From: Helicobacter burdigaliensis
GTDB taxonomy: Bacteria; Campylobacterota; Campylobacteria; Campylobacterales; Helicobacteraceae
Direction of reading: 5' to 3'
NCBI RefSeq assembly: GCF_003670295.1
Contig: NZ_QXJG01000018.1
Location: 1 to 34,636 of the forward strand
Length of the DNA: 34,636 bases
Shown here: in pieces, positions 1-8,365 of the stretch
How the letters are laid out: each line of letters begins with the position of its first letter
Numbering within the stretch: position 1 is the first letter of the stretch
Notes under the pieces: generated by a model
Seen by the model: the letters and a program-made list of their open reading frames with translations, nothing else
Databases searched by the model: none
What the model was told of the DNA's origin: nothing
Translations under genes and position numbers: made by a program

Positions 1-72
<72 letters not shown>

Positions 73-510
73 AAATATGATATTATAACAGCTTTTCATG
101 TAGTAGAGCATTTGCAAGATCCCATTATAATATTAAAAGAGCTTTCTGCTTGTTTAAAAGAAAATGGAAAAATGATTATAGAAGTTCCTAACGCAAATGA
201 TGCATTACTTACCATCTATAAAAATAAAGCATTTAGGGAGTTTACTTACTGGAGCCCACATCTTTATCTTTATAGCCTTCATACACTAAGACTACTTGGG
301 GAAAAAGCAGACTTAAAAGTTGAGTTTGTAAAATGTATCCAAAGATATCCCTTATCAAATACTCTCTATTGGCTTAGTAATGGACTTCCTGCGGGACAAA
401 AGCATTGGGGGAATTTTATAGATAATCCTATTTTACAAAATGCTTATGAGCAAACTTTAGCATCACTAGGTACAACAGATACATTAATAGCACAATTTAG
501 TTTAAAATAA
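73..510 (+). CDS. SAM-dependent class I methyltransferase, 3' part only
   Basis: The frame is open from the C run to the TAA at 508-510. The translation begins YDIITAFHVVEHLQDP, a typical post-motif II region of class I SAM methyltransferases of the Methyltransf_11/23 kind (aspartate, then FHVxEHLxDP). It continues with a strand reading GKMIIEVPN, the usual motif III context. The N-terminal half with the glycine-rich SAM-binding loop is missing because the window or contig starts here. A TTG at 112 could be called as a start, but it lies inside the conserved motif and is not the real one. Next to GDP-fucose genes it probably modifies a sugar of a surface polysaccharide; the substrate is unknown. 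The adjoining C run may be a phase-variation tract. Confidence 0.75.
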   Translation, partial: KYDIITAFHVVEHLQDPIIILKELSACLKENGKMIIEVPNANDALLTIYKNKAFREFTYWSPHLYLYSLHTLRLLGEKADLKVEFVKCIQRYPLSNTLYWLSNGLPAGQKHWGNFIDNPILQNAYEQTLASLGTTDTLIAQFSLK

Positions 511-530
511 TAATAAGAAAACTGAGATTA

Positions 531-635
531 ATGAAAGTGTTATTAATATATGATTATCTGTATTCTTACTATATTAGTGTCAAAAAAGTAGCGGATGAGT
601 TTTGTAAAAGCTTAAATCTAAAAGCATTTCAATAG
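531..635 (+). pseudogene. Short ORF of 34 residues, possible gene remnant
   Basis: The ATG at 531 opens MKVLLIYDYLYSYYISVKKV and stops at TAG 633-635. There is no convincing ribosome binding site. The hydrophobic start MKVLLIYDY looks like the first beta strand of a Rossmann-type enzyme such as a glycosyltransferase, so this may be the broken 5' end of one. I cannot assign a family. The rest of the gap up to manC holds no other gene. Confidence 0.25.
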
Positions 636-724
636 GTAATGTTTTTAGTGTAATGACCGCAAAAAGATGAATTATATAAATTAAGAATAATTAGTTTCTT
701 GTTATTTTAGGAATCTTACAGTAT

Positions 725-746
725 CCTTTGTTCTAAAAAACAAGGG
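725..746 (+). promoter_or_regulatory. Hairpin covering the manC ribosome binding site
   Basis: The arms CCTTTGTT (725-732) and AACAAGGG (739-746) pair over eight positions with one G-U pair around a 6-base loop. The AAGGG at 742-746 is the best Shine-Dalgarno sequence for the manC ATG at 755, so the hairpin would hide it. Function is inferred only from position; it could also act as a weak terminator of upstream transcription. Confidence 0.3.
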
Positions 747-754
747 ATTCATAA

Positions 755-2134
755 ATGACAAATATCCTTCTTTGTGGTGGTAGTGGCACGAGGCTTTGGC
801 CTCTAAGTAGGGCAAATATGCCCAAGCAGTTTTTACAGATTTTTAATAAAAAATCTTTATTTTTATTAACATTGGAGAGAAACTTAAAAATTTGTTCGCA
901 AGCTTTAGTAGTTTCTAATGAAGAGCAGTATTTTTTAGCATTGGAACAAGCGCAAGACTACCTAAAAGATGAAAAGGTGAAATTTTATTTAGAAACAAGT
1001 GCTAGAAATACCGCAGCGGCTATTACTCTTGCATGCTTGAGTTTGGAAAAAGATGAAATAGTGTTGGTAACACCAAGTGATCATTTAATTAAAGATGAGA
1101 AAGCTTATCAAGAGGTTGTTAAAAAAGCAGAAGAATTTGCCAAGACAAATAATCTGGTAACTTTTGGGATTATGCCAAGCTATGCAGAAACAGGATATGG
1201 GTATATCAAAAGTCAAAATATTTATGAAGTGGAAAAGTTTATAGAAAAGCCATCTTTACAAAAGGCGCAAGAATTCTTACAAGAAGGTAATTATTTTTGG
1301 AATTCTGGCATGTTTTGCTTTCGTGTTGGATATTTCTTGGAGCAAATGAAAATTCATGCAAATGATATTTATGAAGATTCGCTAAATGCTTATCAAAACG
1401 CACTTAAGATGAGTGATTTTATAAAGTTTAAAAAAGAAGATATGGAGCAAATTCCAAGTTTAAGCATTGATTATGCATTGATGGAAAGAGCTAAAGAAGT
1501 AAAGGTTGTCCCAAGTGATATAGGTTGGAGTGATGTTGGAAGCTTTGAGAGTTTATCTAAAGAATTTCAAACAGATGAGAATGGAAATTACACAAATGCA
1601 AAAACAAAATTTTTAGATTCCAAAAATATTTTTTGTTTGGCAGAGAAAAATAAATTTATAGCAACCATTGATATAGAAGATTTGTTTATCATAGATACAC
1701 AAGATGCACTTCTAGTGGGGAAGAAAACTTCAGCTCAAAAGGTAAAAAATATTTATGAAAGCATTAAAAGCAATAGTTCTTTAAGTCAAAATCACCTAAC
1801 AACCTATCGTCCATGGGGTAGTTTTACGATTTTAGAAGATGAGAGGGGATATAAGATTAAACGCATTGAGGTAAAACCAGGCAAGAGACTATCGCTCCAA
1901 AAGCATATGCATAGAAATGAGCATTGGATTGTGTTAAGTGGTACAGCAAGCGTGGAGATAGAAGGCAAAGAGTGTCTAGTAAGACCTAACGAATCCATTT
2001 ATATCAAAATGGGACAAGCTCATCGCCTAAGCAATTATGGTAAAATACCCATTGTAATGATTGAAGCGCAAGTTGGGGAATATACAGGCGAGGATGATAT
2101 TATAAGAATAGAAGATGATTATAAAAGGAATTAA
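755..2134 (+). CDS. manC: Mannose-1-phosphate guanylyltransferase / mannose-6-phosphate isomerase
   Basis: This is a bifunctional type II enzyme of 459 residues, the usual family length. The N-terminal part makes GDP-mannose from mannose-1-phosphate and GTP; the C-terminal cupin interconverts fructose-6-P and mannose-6-P. The nucleotidyltransferase signature LCGGSGTRLWPLSR is at residues 6-19 and FIEKP is near 161. The isomerase part starts near residue 351 with RPWGSF and has the metal-binding HMHRNEHWIVLSG near 383. AAGGG lies 8 bases before the ATG. The stop abuts the gmd start (TAA then ATG), so the two genes are co-transcribed. The product feeds gmd and fcl downstream. The order manC-gmd-fcl is also known from Helicobacter pylori LPS fucose synthesis. 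Confidence 0.96.
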   Translation: MTNILLCGGSGTRLWPLSRANMPKQFLQIFNKKSLFLLTLERNLKICSQALVVSNEEQYFLALEQAQDYLKDEKVKFYLETSARNTAAAITLACLSLEKDEIVLVTPSDHLIKDEKAYQEVVKKAEEFAKTNNLVTFGIMPSYAETGYGYIKSQNIYEVEKFIEKPSLQKAQEFLQEGNYFWNSGMFCFRVGYFLEQMKIHANDIYEDSLNAYQNALKMSDFIKFKKEDMEQIPSLSIDYALMERAKEVKVVPSDIGWSDVGSFESLSKEFQTDENGNYTNAKTKFLDSKNIFCLAEKNKFIATIDIEDLFIIDTQDALLVGKKTSAQKVKNIYESIKSNSSLSQNHLTTYRPWGSFTILEDERGYKIKRIEVKPGKRLSLQKHMHRNEHWIVLSGTASVEIEGKECLVRPNESIYIKMGQAHRLSNYGKIPIVMIEAQVGEYTGEDDIIRIEDDYKRN

Positions 2135-3274
2135 ATGAGTAAAAAGATAGCGTTAATTACAGGTGTAACAGGACAAGATGGAGCTTATTTGGCAGAATTT
2201 TTGTTGAATAAGGGTTATGAAGTACATGGGATTAAGAGAAGAAGTTCTTTGTTTAATACAGATAGAATAGATCATTTATTTGAAGGACATAAGAAGCAAA
2301 ACGATTTTTATCTGCATTATGGAGATATGACAGATTCTATGAATCTTACGCGTTTAATTGCAGAAATTAAGCCAGATGAGATTTATAATCTAGCAGCCCA
2401 AAGCCATGTGCATGTGAGCTTTGAAACTCCAGAATACACTGCAAATGCAGATGGAATAGGGACTTTGAGGATTTTAGATGCTGTGAGATTTTTAAGATTA
2501 AATGATAAAACTAAAATTTATCAAGCCTCTACTTCAGAGCTTTTTGGAAAAGTGCAAGAGATTCCACAAAGTGAAAAAACCCCTTTTTATCCCAGAAGTC
2601 CTTATGCGGTGGCTAAGATGTATGCATATTGGATTACTATAAATTATAGAGAAGCTTACAATATGTTTGCTTGTAATGGAATTTTATTTAACCATGAAAG
2701 CCCTATTAGGGGTGAAACTTTTGTAACGCGAAAAATCACAAGAGCGGTTTCTAAGATTGCGCTAAATTTAGAAGATATGCTTTATCTTGGGAATTTAGAT
2801 GCTAAAAGGGATTGGGGACATGCTAAAGACTATGTAAAGATGATGTGGATGATTTTGCAATACAAGAGGGCAGAAGATTGGGTTATTGCTACTGGCAAGA
2901 CTACAAAAGTTAGGGATTTTGTGGAATTGGCATTTCTTTATTGTGGGATAAAGATAAGATTTGAAGGAGAGGGAATAGAAGAAAAAGGGATTATAGATAG
3001 CTTTGATATACAAAGAACAGAAGAGCTAGGACTTAATCTGTCACATCTTAAAGTTGGGCAGGTTGTAGTTCAAGTCAATCCTAGATACTTTAGACCTACT
3101 GAAGTGGATTTGCTTTTGGGCGATCCTAGCAAGGCCGAAAGAGAACTTGGCTGGAGTAGGGAATTTGAACTTAAAGATTTAGTAAATGATATGATGCAAA
3201 GCGATTTAAAACTTATGAATAAAGATGTTTATCTTAAAAAAGGTGGATATAAAATAATGAGGTATTATGAATAG
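2135..3274 (+). CDS. gmd: GDP-mannose 4,6-dehydratase
   Basis: This cytosolic short-chain dehydrogenase/reductase converts GDP-D-mannose to GDP-4-keto-6-deoxymannose. The NADP-binding [10 protein letters not shown] is at residues 10-19, the STSELFG serine/threonine motif near 132, and the catalytic YAVAK near 156. Length (379) fits GMDs. [19 protein letters not shown] and [16 protein letters not shown] are GMD family signatures. It starts immediately after the manC stop and is followed by a methyltransferase and then fcl. A GDP-heptose dehydratase of the same superfamily is the alternative, but manC next door favours GDP-mannose. Confidence 0.96.
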   Translation: MSKKIALITGVTGQDGAYLAEFLLNKGYEVHGIKRRSSLFNTDRIDHLFEGHKKQNDFYLHYGDMTDSMNLTRLIAEIKPDEIYNLAAQSHVHVSFETPEYTANADGIGTLRILDAVRFLRLNDKTKIYQASTSELFGKVQEIPQSEKTPFYPRSPYAVAKMYAYWITINYREAYNMFACNGILFNHESPIRGETFVTRKITRAVSKIALNLEDMLYLGNLDAKRDWGHAKDYVKMMWMILQYKRAEDWVIATGKTTKVRDFVELAFLYCGIKIRFEGEGIEEKGIIDSFDIQRTEELGLNLSHLKVGQVVVQVNPRYFRPTEVDLLLGDPSKAERELGWSREFELKDLVNDMMQSDLKLMNKDVYLKKGGYKIMRYYE

Positions 3275-3283
3275 GAGTAAAAA

Positions 3284-3610
3284 ATGCAAAATCTAGAAAA
3301 GCTTTTACAAGAATTAAATAAAAAGATAGAACTTAGCAATCAGCTAAATTATTGTAATTTGATGTCAAATATCATTGCAGAATCTGAAATTAACAAAGGA
3401 GATAAGCAGATTTTACTTTTGCTTCTACAAGATAGGGATAGAAATTATATTCGTATTAATCATAACGACCAAGTTTTTGAAAATATTGCAAAATATCTTA
3501 AGCTAATCCAACCTCTTGCAGTGCCAGATGAAGAGCTAGTGCGTGTAGGTGGTAAGGGTGATGGTGGATATGTGATGTATAATAAGAACCTAGCGGGGGG
3601 GGGGGCTTAA
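3284..3610 (+). CDS. FkbM/DGGYV-type methyltransferase, N-terminal fragment (phase OFF)
   Basis: 108 residues ending just after a G tract. It carries VGGKGDGGYVM, the hallmark of the DGGYV group of FkbM-like SAM methyltransferases common in Campylobacter and Helicobacter glycan loci. AGGAG lies 8 bases before the ATG. The frame stops at TAA 3608-3610, directly after the 11-G tract at 3595-3605. With 9 or 12 G the frame would continue into the ORF at 3610-4233, giving a protein of about 316 residues. As sequenced the gene is OFF. The presumed role is methylation of a sugar of the fucose-containing glycan; the substrate is not known. Confidence 0.8.
   Translation: MQNLEKLLQELNKKIELSNQLNYCNLMSNIIAESEINKGDKQILLLLLQDRDRNYIRINHNDQVFENIAKYLKLIQPLAVPDEELVRVGGKGDGGYVMYNKNLAGGGA
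3595..3605 (+). repeat. Phase-variation tract, 11 G (OFF)
   Basis: Eleven consecutive G inside the methyltransferase coding region. Frame arithmetic gives full-length protein with 9 or 12 G and the observed early stop with 11. Slipped-strand mispairing in such tracts is the known switch for surface genes in Campylobacterota. Confidence 0.9.
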
Positions 3611-4233
3611 TGGATAGTAAAGCTCTCTCTTTAGGGGTTAGTGAGAGTTCTCCATGGGATTTAGAAATGGCGGAGCGAGGATATGAGGTGATAGAGTATG
3701 ATGCGAGTATTGAAAAATGTCCTTATAACCATAAAAATATCATATTTCATAAAAAATTCATCGGAATAGAAAATAATGAAAATACAATTACACTGGAACA
3801 AGCTATTAGAGAGAATAAAATAAGTGAAAATAAGGAAAATATCCTGCAATGTGATATTGAAAATGCAGAATGGGGAATGCTAGAGGGGATTGATATAGAG
3901 CTTTTAAGCAAGAATTTTACGCAAGTAATTTTTGAATTTCATGGGTGCAACCCAGAAGAGCAAGAGGGAGTAGAACTACGCACAAGGCAACTAGCGCGAT
4001 TAAAAGAGTATTTTGTGCCTATCCATACGCATTTAAATAATCATGGAAAAATCTTTTACTCTCAAGGGCTTTTTTGGAGCACAACGATTGAAGTTAGCTA
4101 TTTAAGAAAAGATATTGCAACCAAGTTTTTACAAAATGGATATAGAAAAATAGCAGGTAATATTGAAGGGCTTGATTATCCTTCATTTGCTTCTAATCCT
4201 GAAATCCCATTGCGATTTGAAAGGATAGAATAA
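3610..4233 (+). CDS. FkbM/DGGYV-type methyltransferase, C-terminal part (out of frame with N-terminal part)
   Basis: 207 residues continuing the methyltransferase core: [20 protein letters not shown], then YDASIEKCP (acidic residue after the second strand), [15 protein letters not shown] and QVIFEFHG, all typical of FkbM-like enzymes. The ATG at 3610 overlaps the TAA of the N-terminal fragment (TAATG), so some re-initiation is possible, but this part would lack the DGGYV segment. The true gene is 3284-4233, split by the G tract. Its stop overlaps the fcl start by one base. Confidence 0.8.
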   Translation: MDSKALSLGVSESSPWDLEMAERGYEVIEYDASIEKCPYNHKNIIFHKKFIGIENNENTITLEQAIRENKISENKENILQCDIENAEWGMLEGIDIELLSKNFTQVIFEFHGCNPEEQEGVELRTRQLARLKEYFVPIHTHLNNHGKIFYSQGLFWSTTIEVSYLRKDIATKFLQNGYRKIAGNIEGLDYPSFASNPEIPLRFERIE

Positions 4234-5282
4234 TGAATAAGGATTCTAGAATTTATATTGCAGGGCATAGAGGACTGGTAGGTTCTGCAATATTGGAGAA
4301 TTTGAAAAATAAGGGCTATAATAATCTAATTTTTAAAACGCATTCTGAGCTTGATTTGACAAATCAAGAAGCAGTAACAAAGTTTTTTAAACAGGAGAAA
4401 ATAGAATATGTATTTTTAGCAGCTGCTAAAGTAGGTGGAATAGTGGCAAATAATACCTATCGAGCAGATTTTATCTATGAAAATTTAATGATTCAAAACA
4501 ATGTTATTCATAATTCTTATTTAAGTGGTGTTAAAAAGCTTTTGTTTTTGGGTTCTACTTGTATTTATCCTAGAGAGTGTACACAGCCTATCAAAGAAGA
4601 ATATTTGCTAACAAGTGAGCTAGAATATACAAACGAGCCTTATGCGTTGGCAAAAATTGCTGGAATTAAGATGTGTGAAAGCTATAATCTGCAATATGGG
4701 ACGAATTTTATTAGTGTAATGCCTACAAATTTATATGGGAGCAATGATAATTTTAATTTGCAAAATTCTCATGTTTTGCCAGCTTTGATTAGAAAAATGC
4801 ATTTAGCAAAAATTTTGCAAGAGAAAGGAATTTTAGAGGTGCAAAAGTTGCTAGAAGGTATTAAAGATGTAGAATTATATTTAAAGAATTTTGGTATTAG
4901 TAGAGAATTTGTAGATATTTGGGGCAGTGGGAAGCCACGAAGAGAATTTTTGCATAGTGCTGATATGGCAGATGCTTGTGTATTTGTAATGGAAAATATA
5001 GATTTTAAGGATATTTGCGGTAGTGGCGAGATTAAAAATACACATCTTAATATAGGAGTGGGTGAGGATATTTCTATTAAAGAGTTAGCAGAGCTAGTAA
5101 GAGAGATAGTGGACTATAAAGGAGAGCTTATGTGTGATAGCGCGAAGCCAGATGGCACAATGCAGAAGCTAACAGATTGCACTAAAATTCATAGTCTTGG
5201 TTGGAGGGCTAAAATTGGACTAAAAGAGGGTATAAAAAGTGTGTATGGGTGGTATTTAGAACAGGTTAGTTTAAGACAGTAA
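4233..5282 (+). CDS. fcl: GDP-L-fucose synthase
   Basis: This NADPH-dependent epimerase/reductase turns GDP-4-keto-6-deoxymannose into GDP-L-fucose, completing the manC-gmd-fcl route. The binding motif [10 protein letters not shown] is at residues 11-20 and the catalytic YALAK near 136. GSTCIYP and [20 protein letters not shown] are family signatures. At 349 residues it is longer than the roughly 320-residue E. coli enzyme; the extra length is an insertion around residues 195-220 ([20 protein letters not shown]), as seen in other long variants. The gene is translationally linked to the methyltransferase by TAATG. After the stop a 70-base gap with promoter-like sequence precedes the sulfotransferase. 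Confidence 0.95.
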   Translation: MNKDSRIYIAGHRGLVGSAILENLKNKGYNNLIFKTHSELDLTNQEAVTKFFKQEKIEYVFLAAAKVGGIVANNTYRADFIYENLMIQNNVIHNSYLSGVKKLLFLGSTCIYPRECTQPIKEEYLLTSELEYTNEPYALAKIAGIKMCESYNLQYGTNFISVMPTNLYGSNDNFNLQNSHVLPALIRKMHLAKILQEKGILEVQKLLEGIKDVELYLKNFGISREFVDIWGSGKPRREFLHSADMADACVFVMENIDFKDICGSGEIKNTHLNIGVGEDISIKELAELVREIVDYKGELMCDSAKPDGTMQKLTDCTKIHSLGWRAKIGLKEGIKSVYGWYLEQVSLRQ

Positions 5283-5310
5283 GGATTTATTGAAAAAATA
5301 GTAAAATTTT

Positions 5311-5336
5311 TATATTATTTAAGATGAAATTATAAT
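5311..5336 (+). promoter_or_regulatory. Possible -10 elements before sulfotransferase 1
   Basis: TATATT (5311-5316) and TATAAT (5331-5336) lie in the only gap between fcl and the sulfotransferase at 5353. The first leaves a leader of about 30 bases; the second would put the start inside the ribosome binding site AGAAGGA (5341-5347). No clear -35, as is usual in this phylum. Confidence 0.35.
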
Positions 5337-5352
5337 ATATAGAAGGAATAAA

Positions 5353-6954
5353 ATGACAGCTTATGTGCATGTTGGTACACCTAAAACTGCAACTACAACT
5401 ATACAGAAATTTCTAAATCACAACTATAAAATTCTCCTTAACAAAGGATTTTTATATCCACAAAGTATTGTTAACTCAAACTGTAATCATCAATATCTTG
5501 TTAATCTTTGTAGAAAATATTGCGGTGTTGATGAGTTTAAATTTATTAAAGATATTCCTTATCTAAAATTAATCAGGGAACTTAATAACCATAATAAAGG
5601 AAAAGTAATTTTTTCTTCTGAAGGTTTTTCATTTGCTACAAGTAGCCAAGAAAAGAGACAAATAAAAGATATTTTATATTCATTGGGGCTTAATAAAGTA
5701 TATATTATTATTTATGTGAGAGAGACATGTGATTTTTTAAAATCTTTTATTTCCCAAGCAGTCAAAGGGGGTGATGTTCCTAATTATTTTTTGGAAATAG
5801 CAACAAAAAATCATCATAATATTGACTTGTTGGATATAAGGAAATATTTGCATGATTTAACTAATGTCTTTGGCAAAGATAATTTAATTGTAAGACTTTT
5901 TGATAAAAATGAATTTAAAGATGGGGATTTATTAAAAGATTTTGTGGATGCTATAGGTTTAGGATGGGATGAGAATTTTATAATTCCGGAAAATCAAAAT
6001 GAAGCTTTGGATTTATTAGGCATGAAATTACAGCATTCTCTTAATAAAATTTTTAGAGGTTGGATGGAACCAAATAGGGTCTTAATGAGAGGATTGTCTC
6101 AAAAGCACTTCTCATCTAACGACAAGGAATTAAAATTCTCTCCCCCAAAAGAAATCCTACAATCCTACATAGACTATTTTGAGGAATCTAACGAATGGGT
6201 AAGAAAGGAATTTTTCCCCCACAAAGAAAGACTATTTACTAAAAAAGATCTAACTAACTATAAAGAAAACTATGAATTAAAAGAAATGAAACCAGAATAT
6301 TGGGATAGAATAGCTGCATTTATAGCAGATATTGTTAAAACAAAAAACCAAGCAATCACTAACAAAGACAATCTCATCAAACAAAAAGACACACAACTTC
6401 AAACCCTCCAATCTAAAATTAATACTCTAACCCACCAAAACACCCAATTAAATAACACCATTAACTCTATCCCCCATAAAAAAGCAAATTTAGAATTAGA
6501 ATCCTTACAACTAGATATTGCAAATAAAAAACTAAATCTCAAAAAACAAGAAAAAGAATTAGGAATTAAACTAAGTAAATTAGAACCTAAAATCATTCTA
6601 AATCTAATCAATCCTAATTCAGCTACACAAAGAATCAAAAACCAACTCTCTTATAAATTAGGAGTAGCATTAATCAATAATTCTAAATCTCTACTAGGAT
6701 ATATAAGAATGCCCTATGTATTATCCTATATAAAAGAAACCCATCAAAAAGAACAAGAACTCTATAAACAAAGCATCACTCAAAACCCCAATCTAAAACT
6801 ACCTCCACTAGAATCTTATCCAGATTATGAGGAAGCAATAAAAATCAAAAACCATCTAACCTACAAACTAGGAGAAGCACTCATAAAAGCAAATAATGTG
6901 CGGGAGGGGGGCAAAAATACTCTCCTTTATCCGCTTCTTAAAAGAAGTGCGTAG
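5353..6954 (+). CDS. PAPS-dependent sulfotransferase with coiled coil and repeated C-terminal module
   Basis: 533 residues. The N-terminus MTAYVHVGTPKTATTTIQKF has the 5'-phosphosulfate-binding loop TPKTATTT (residues 9-16) of sulfotransferases; IIIYVRETCDFLKSF near 118 fits the 3'-phosphate-binding arginine/serine region. It should move sulfate from PAPS to a hydroxyl of an unknown, presumably surface-glycan, acceptor. Residues about 326-410 are K/Q/N/L-rich and look like a coiled coil. Two copies of IKNxLxYKLGxALI follow (near 426 and 497). The tail crosses GGGAGGGGGG; one G fewer would change the ending from KRSA to FLKEVRRLKREY, the ending of the paralogue at 12103-13751, with a stop at 6986-6988. 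The C-terminal half is C-rich and G-poor, unlike the N-terminal half. No transmembrane segment is seen. Confidence 0.85.
   Translation: MTAYVHVGTPKTATTTIQKFLNHNYKILLNKGFLYPQSIVNSNCNHQYLVNLCRKYCGVDEFKFIKDIPYLKLIRELNNHNKGKVIFSSEGFSFATSSQEKRQIKDILYSLGLNKVYIIIYVRETCDFLKSFISQAVKGGDVPNYFLEIATKNHHNIDLLDIRKYLHDLTNVFGKDNLIVRLFDKNEFKDGDLLKDFVDAIGLGWDENFIIPENQNEALDLLGMKLQHSLNKIFRGWMEPNRVLMRGLSQKHFSSNDKELKFSPPKEILQSYIDYFEESNEWVRKEFFPHKERLFTKKDLTNYKENYELKEMKPEYWDRIAAFIADIVKTKNQAITNKDNLIKQKDTQLQTLQSKINTLTHQNTQLNNTINSIPHKKANLELESLQLDIANKKLNLKKQEKELGIKLSKLEPKIILNLINPNSATQRIKNQLSYKLGVALINNSKSLLGYIRMPYVLSYIKETHQKEQELYKQSITQNPNLKLPPLESYPDYEEAIKIKNHLTYKLGEALIKANNVREGGKNTLLYPLLKRSA
6902..6911 (+). repeat. Interrupted G tract (GGG A GGGGGG) at the 3' end of sulfotransferase 1
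   Basis: It sits where the paralogue has 12 uninterrupted G. The A at 6905 leaves six G, which should be far more stable than a pure tract. The present frame gives a short tail; a one-base shorter tract restores the longer basic tail. Confidence 0.7.
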
Positions 6955-6977
6955 GTTGAAGAGGGAATACAAAAATA

Positions 6978-7003
6978 AAAGGCTTTAAAATGATAAAGCC
7001 TTT
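6978..7003 (+). terminator. Rho-independent terminator-like hairpin
   Basis: A perfect 10-bp inverted repeat AAAGGCTTTA / TAAAGCCTTT with a 6-base loop lies just after sulfotransferase 1. The T run after the stem is short, so it may be a modest terminator. The alternative longer frame of the gene ends inside the stem. Confidence 0.55.
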
Positions 7004-7111
7004 AAATAATCCACTAAATTCTTATAGTTACATAGCATTATCCACAAATAAAACAAAACATAAAATTATTATAGAATCTTTTTGTAAGTTAAGGCAGTTT
7101 AAAGATTTGCT

Positions 7112-7258
7112 TTGTGGGGTAGCTATTTGTCGCCACGAAACCTCTGTAAGAGGCTATGGTAGTCTAAAGAGTAACCCACAATGTCATCACGAGCAAGGCA
7201 AAACCTTGCGTGGTGAGCTTAAAGAGATTGCTTCGTCGTTTCACTCCTCGCAATGACA
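7112..7258. repeat. Two abutting palindromic repeat units, dispersed-repeat type
   Basis: The left unit (7112-7181) is bounded by TTGTGGG and CCCACAA. The right unit (7182-7258) is bounded by TGTCATcaCGAG and CTCGCAATGACA, inverted repeats with two mismatches, and contains a hairpin around GCAAGG/CCTTGC. The end TGTCATTGCGAG with 'gaagcaatctc' resembles a dispersed intergenic repeat that I recall from many bacterial genomes, Helicobacter included. An ORF of 88 codons runs across it but looks spurious. Confidence 0.7.
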
Positions 7259-7329
7259 GGTAGAAAAGTATCATTGCATGGCACTAAGGACTTAAAAATT
7301 ATATAGAGAGGTTATAAAAATGCTTATGA

Positions 7330-7335
7330 TATAAT
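7330..7335 (+). promoter_or_regulatory. Probable -10 box of the cysDN-cysC operon
   Basis: TATAAT within ATGATATAATTTT, in the AT-rich gap before cysD. The predicted start near 7342 leaves a leader of about 105 bases ending in AGGAG 8 bases before the cysD ATG at 7448. Confidence 0.5.
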
Positions 7336-7447
7336 TTTAAAATTTAAAAAAGTTACAAAGTGCAAAAAGAGTGTGTTATAAAAAGTTGTTAGCTTTTAAA
7401 AATATAAATATTTCATAAAAGCTTAAAAAATAAATAGGAGAAAAAAC

Positions 7448-8365
7448 ATGGATAAATTTATACTAAATAATCACTCTCATTTGGAATATTTAGAATCAGA
7501 ATCCATACATATTATACGCGAAGTTATAGCAGAGTTTGAAAAACCTGCTATGCTTTATAGCGTAGGCAAGGACAGCTCGGTGATGCTTCATCTTTTGCAA
7601 AAAGCATTTTACCCTGCTATACCTCCGCTTCCTTTGGTGCATGTAGATACTACATGGAAATTTAAAGAAATGATAGAATTTCGCGATAAAAGAGCTAAAG
7701 AGCTTGGGTTAGAGCTTATTGTTTATCAAAATCCTAAAATCAAAGAATTAAACCTTTCTCCATTTATTCATGGCTCATCTATGCACACGGACATTGCTAA
7801 AACACAAGGTTTAAAGCAAATGCTTGACTTGTATCAATTTGATGCAGTATTTGGTGGAGCAAGAAGAGATGAAGAAAAATCAAGAGCAAAAGAGAGGATT
7901 TACTCTTTTCGTGATGTAAATCATGCTTGGGATCCTAAAAACCAACGCCCAGAGTTATGGAATATTTACAATGGTCGCCACAAAAGTGGCGAATCTATAA
8001 GAGTTTTTCCACTTAGTAATTGGACAGAACTTGATATTTGGCAATATATTTATAAGGAAAATATTCCTATACCAAGTCTTTATTTTGCTAAAAAGCGTCC
8101 AGTGGTGGAGTATATGGGAACTAAAATTTTAGTAGATGATGAGCGAATGCCAAAAGAGCTTGCTACAAATGCCAAAGAAGAACTCGTGCGTTTTAGAACT
8201 TTGGGGTGTTATCCGCTAACAGGAGCTATAAATTCAAGCGCTAGTAGCATTTTAGAGATCATCGAAGAGCTTTTGCGCTTACAAACAAGCGAAAGACAAG
8301 GCAGGCTTATAGATAGCGATGAAGAAGCAAGTATGGAAAAGAAGAAAAAAGAGGGGTATTTTTAA
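7448..8365 (+). CDS. cysD: Sulfate adenylyltransferase subunit 2
   Basis: CysD is the adenylyl-transferring subunit of ATP sulfurylase: with CysN it makes APS from ATP and sulfate. The 305 residues match the family. The PP-loop [10 protein letters not shown] is at residues 38-47, followed by [17 protein letters not shown] and [16 protein letters not shown], and the family C-terminus [21 protein letters not shown] is intact. A strong AGGAG precedes the ATG. It heads a tight operon cysD-cysN-permease-cysC-sulfotransferase and overlaps cysN by one base (TAATG). No PAPS reductase or sulfite reductase is nearby, so the product probably serves sulfation. Confidence 0.97.
   Translation: MDKFILNNHSHLEYLESESIHIIREVIAEFEKPAMLYSVGKDSSVMLHLLQKAFYPAIPPLPLVHVDTTWKFKEMIEFRDKRAKELGLELIVYQNPKIKELNLSPFIHGSSMHTDIAKTQGLKQMLDLYQFDAVFGGARRDEEKSRAKERIYSFRDVNHAWDPKNQRPELWNIYNGRHKSGESIRVFPLSNWTELDIWQYIYKENIPIPSLYFAKKRPVVEYMGTKILVDDERMPKELATNAKEELVRFRTLGCYPLTGAINSSASSILEIIEELLRLQTSERQGRLIDSDEEASMEKKKKEGYF

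Noticed and set aside
2135-3274. Gmd as a GDP-heptose 4,6-dehydratase, because gmhA is nearby
   Set aside because: manC is directly upstream and fcl downstream, the standard GDP-fucose set; gmhA is 10 kb away with its own promoter.
6990-7256. ORF of 88 codons after sulfotransferase 1
   Set aside because: It starts in the loop of a terminator-like hairpin, lacks a ribosome binding site and runs through palindromic repeat units; the protein has no recognisable composition or motif.
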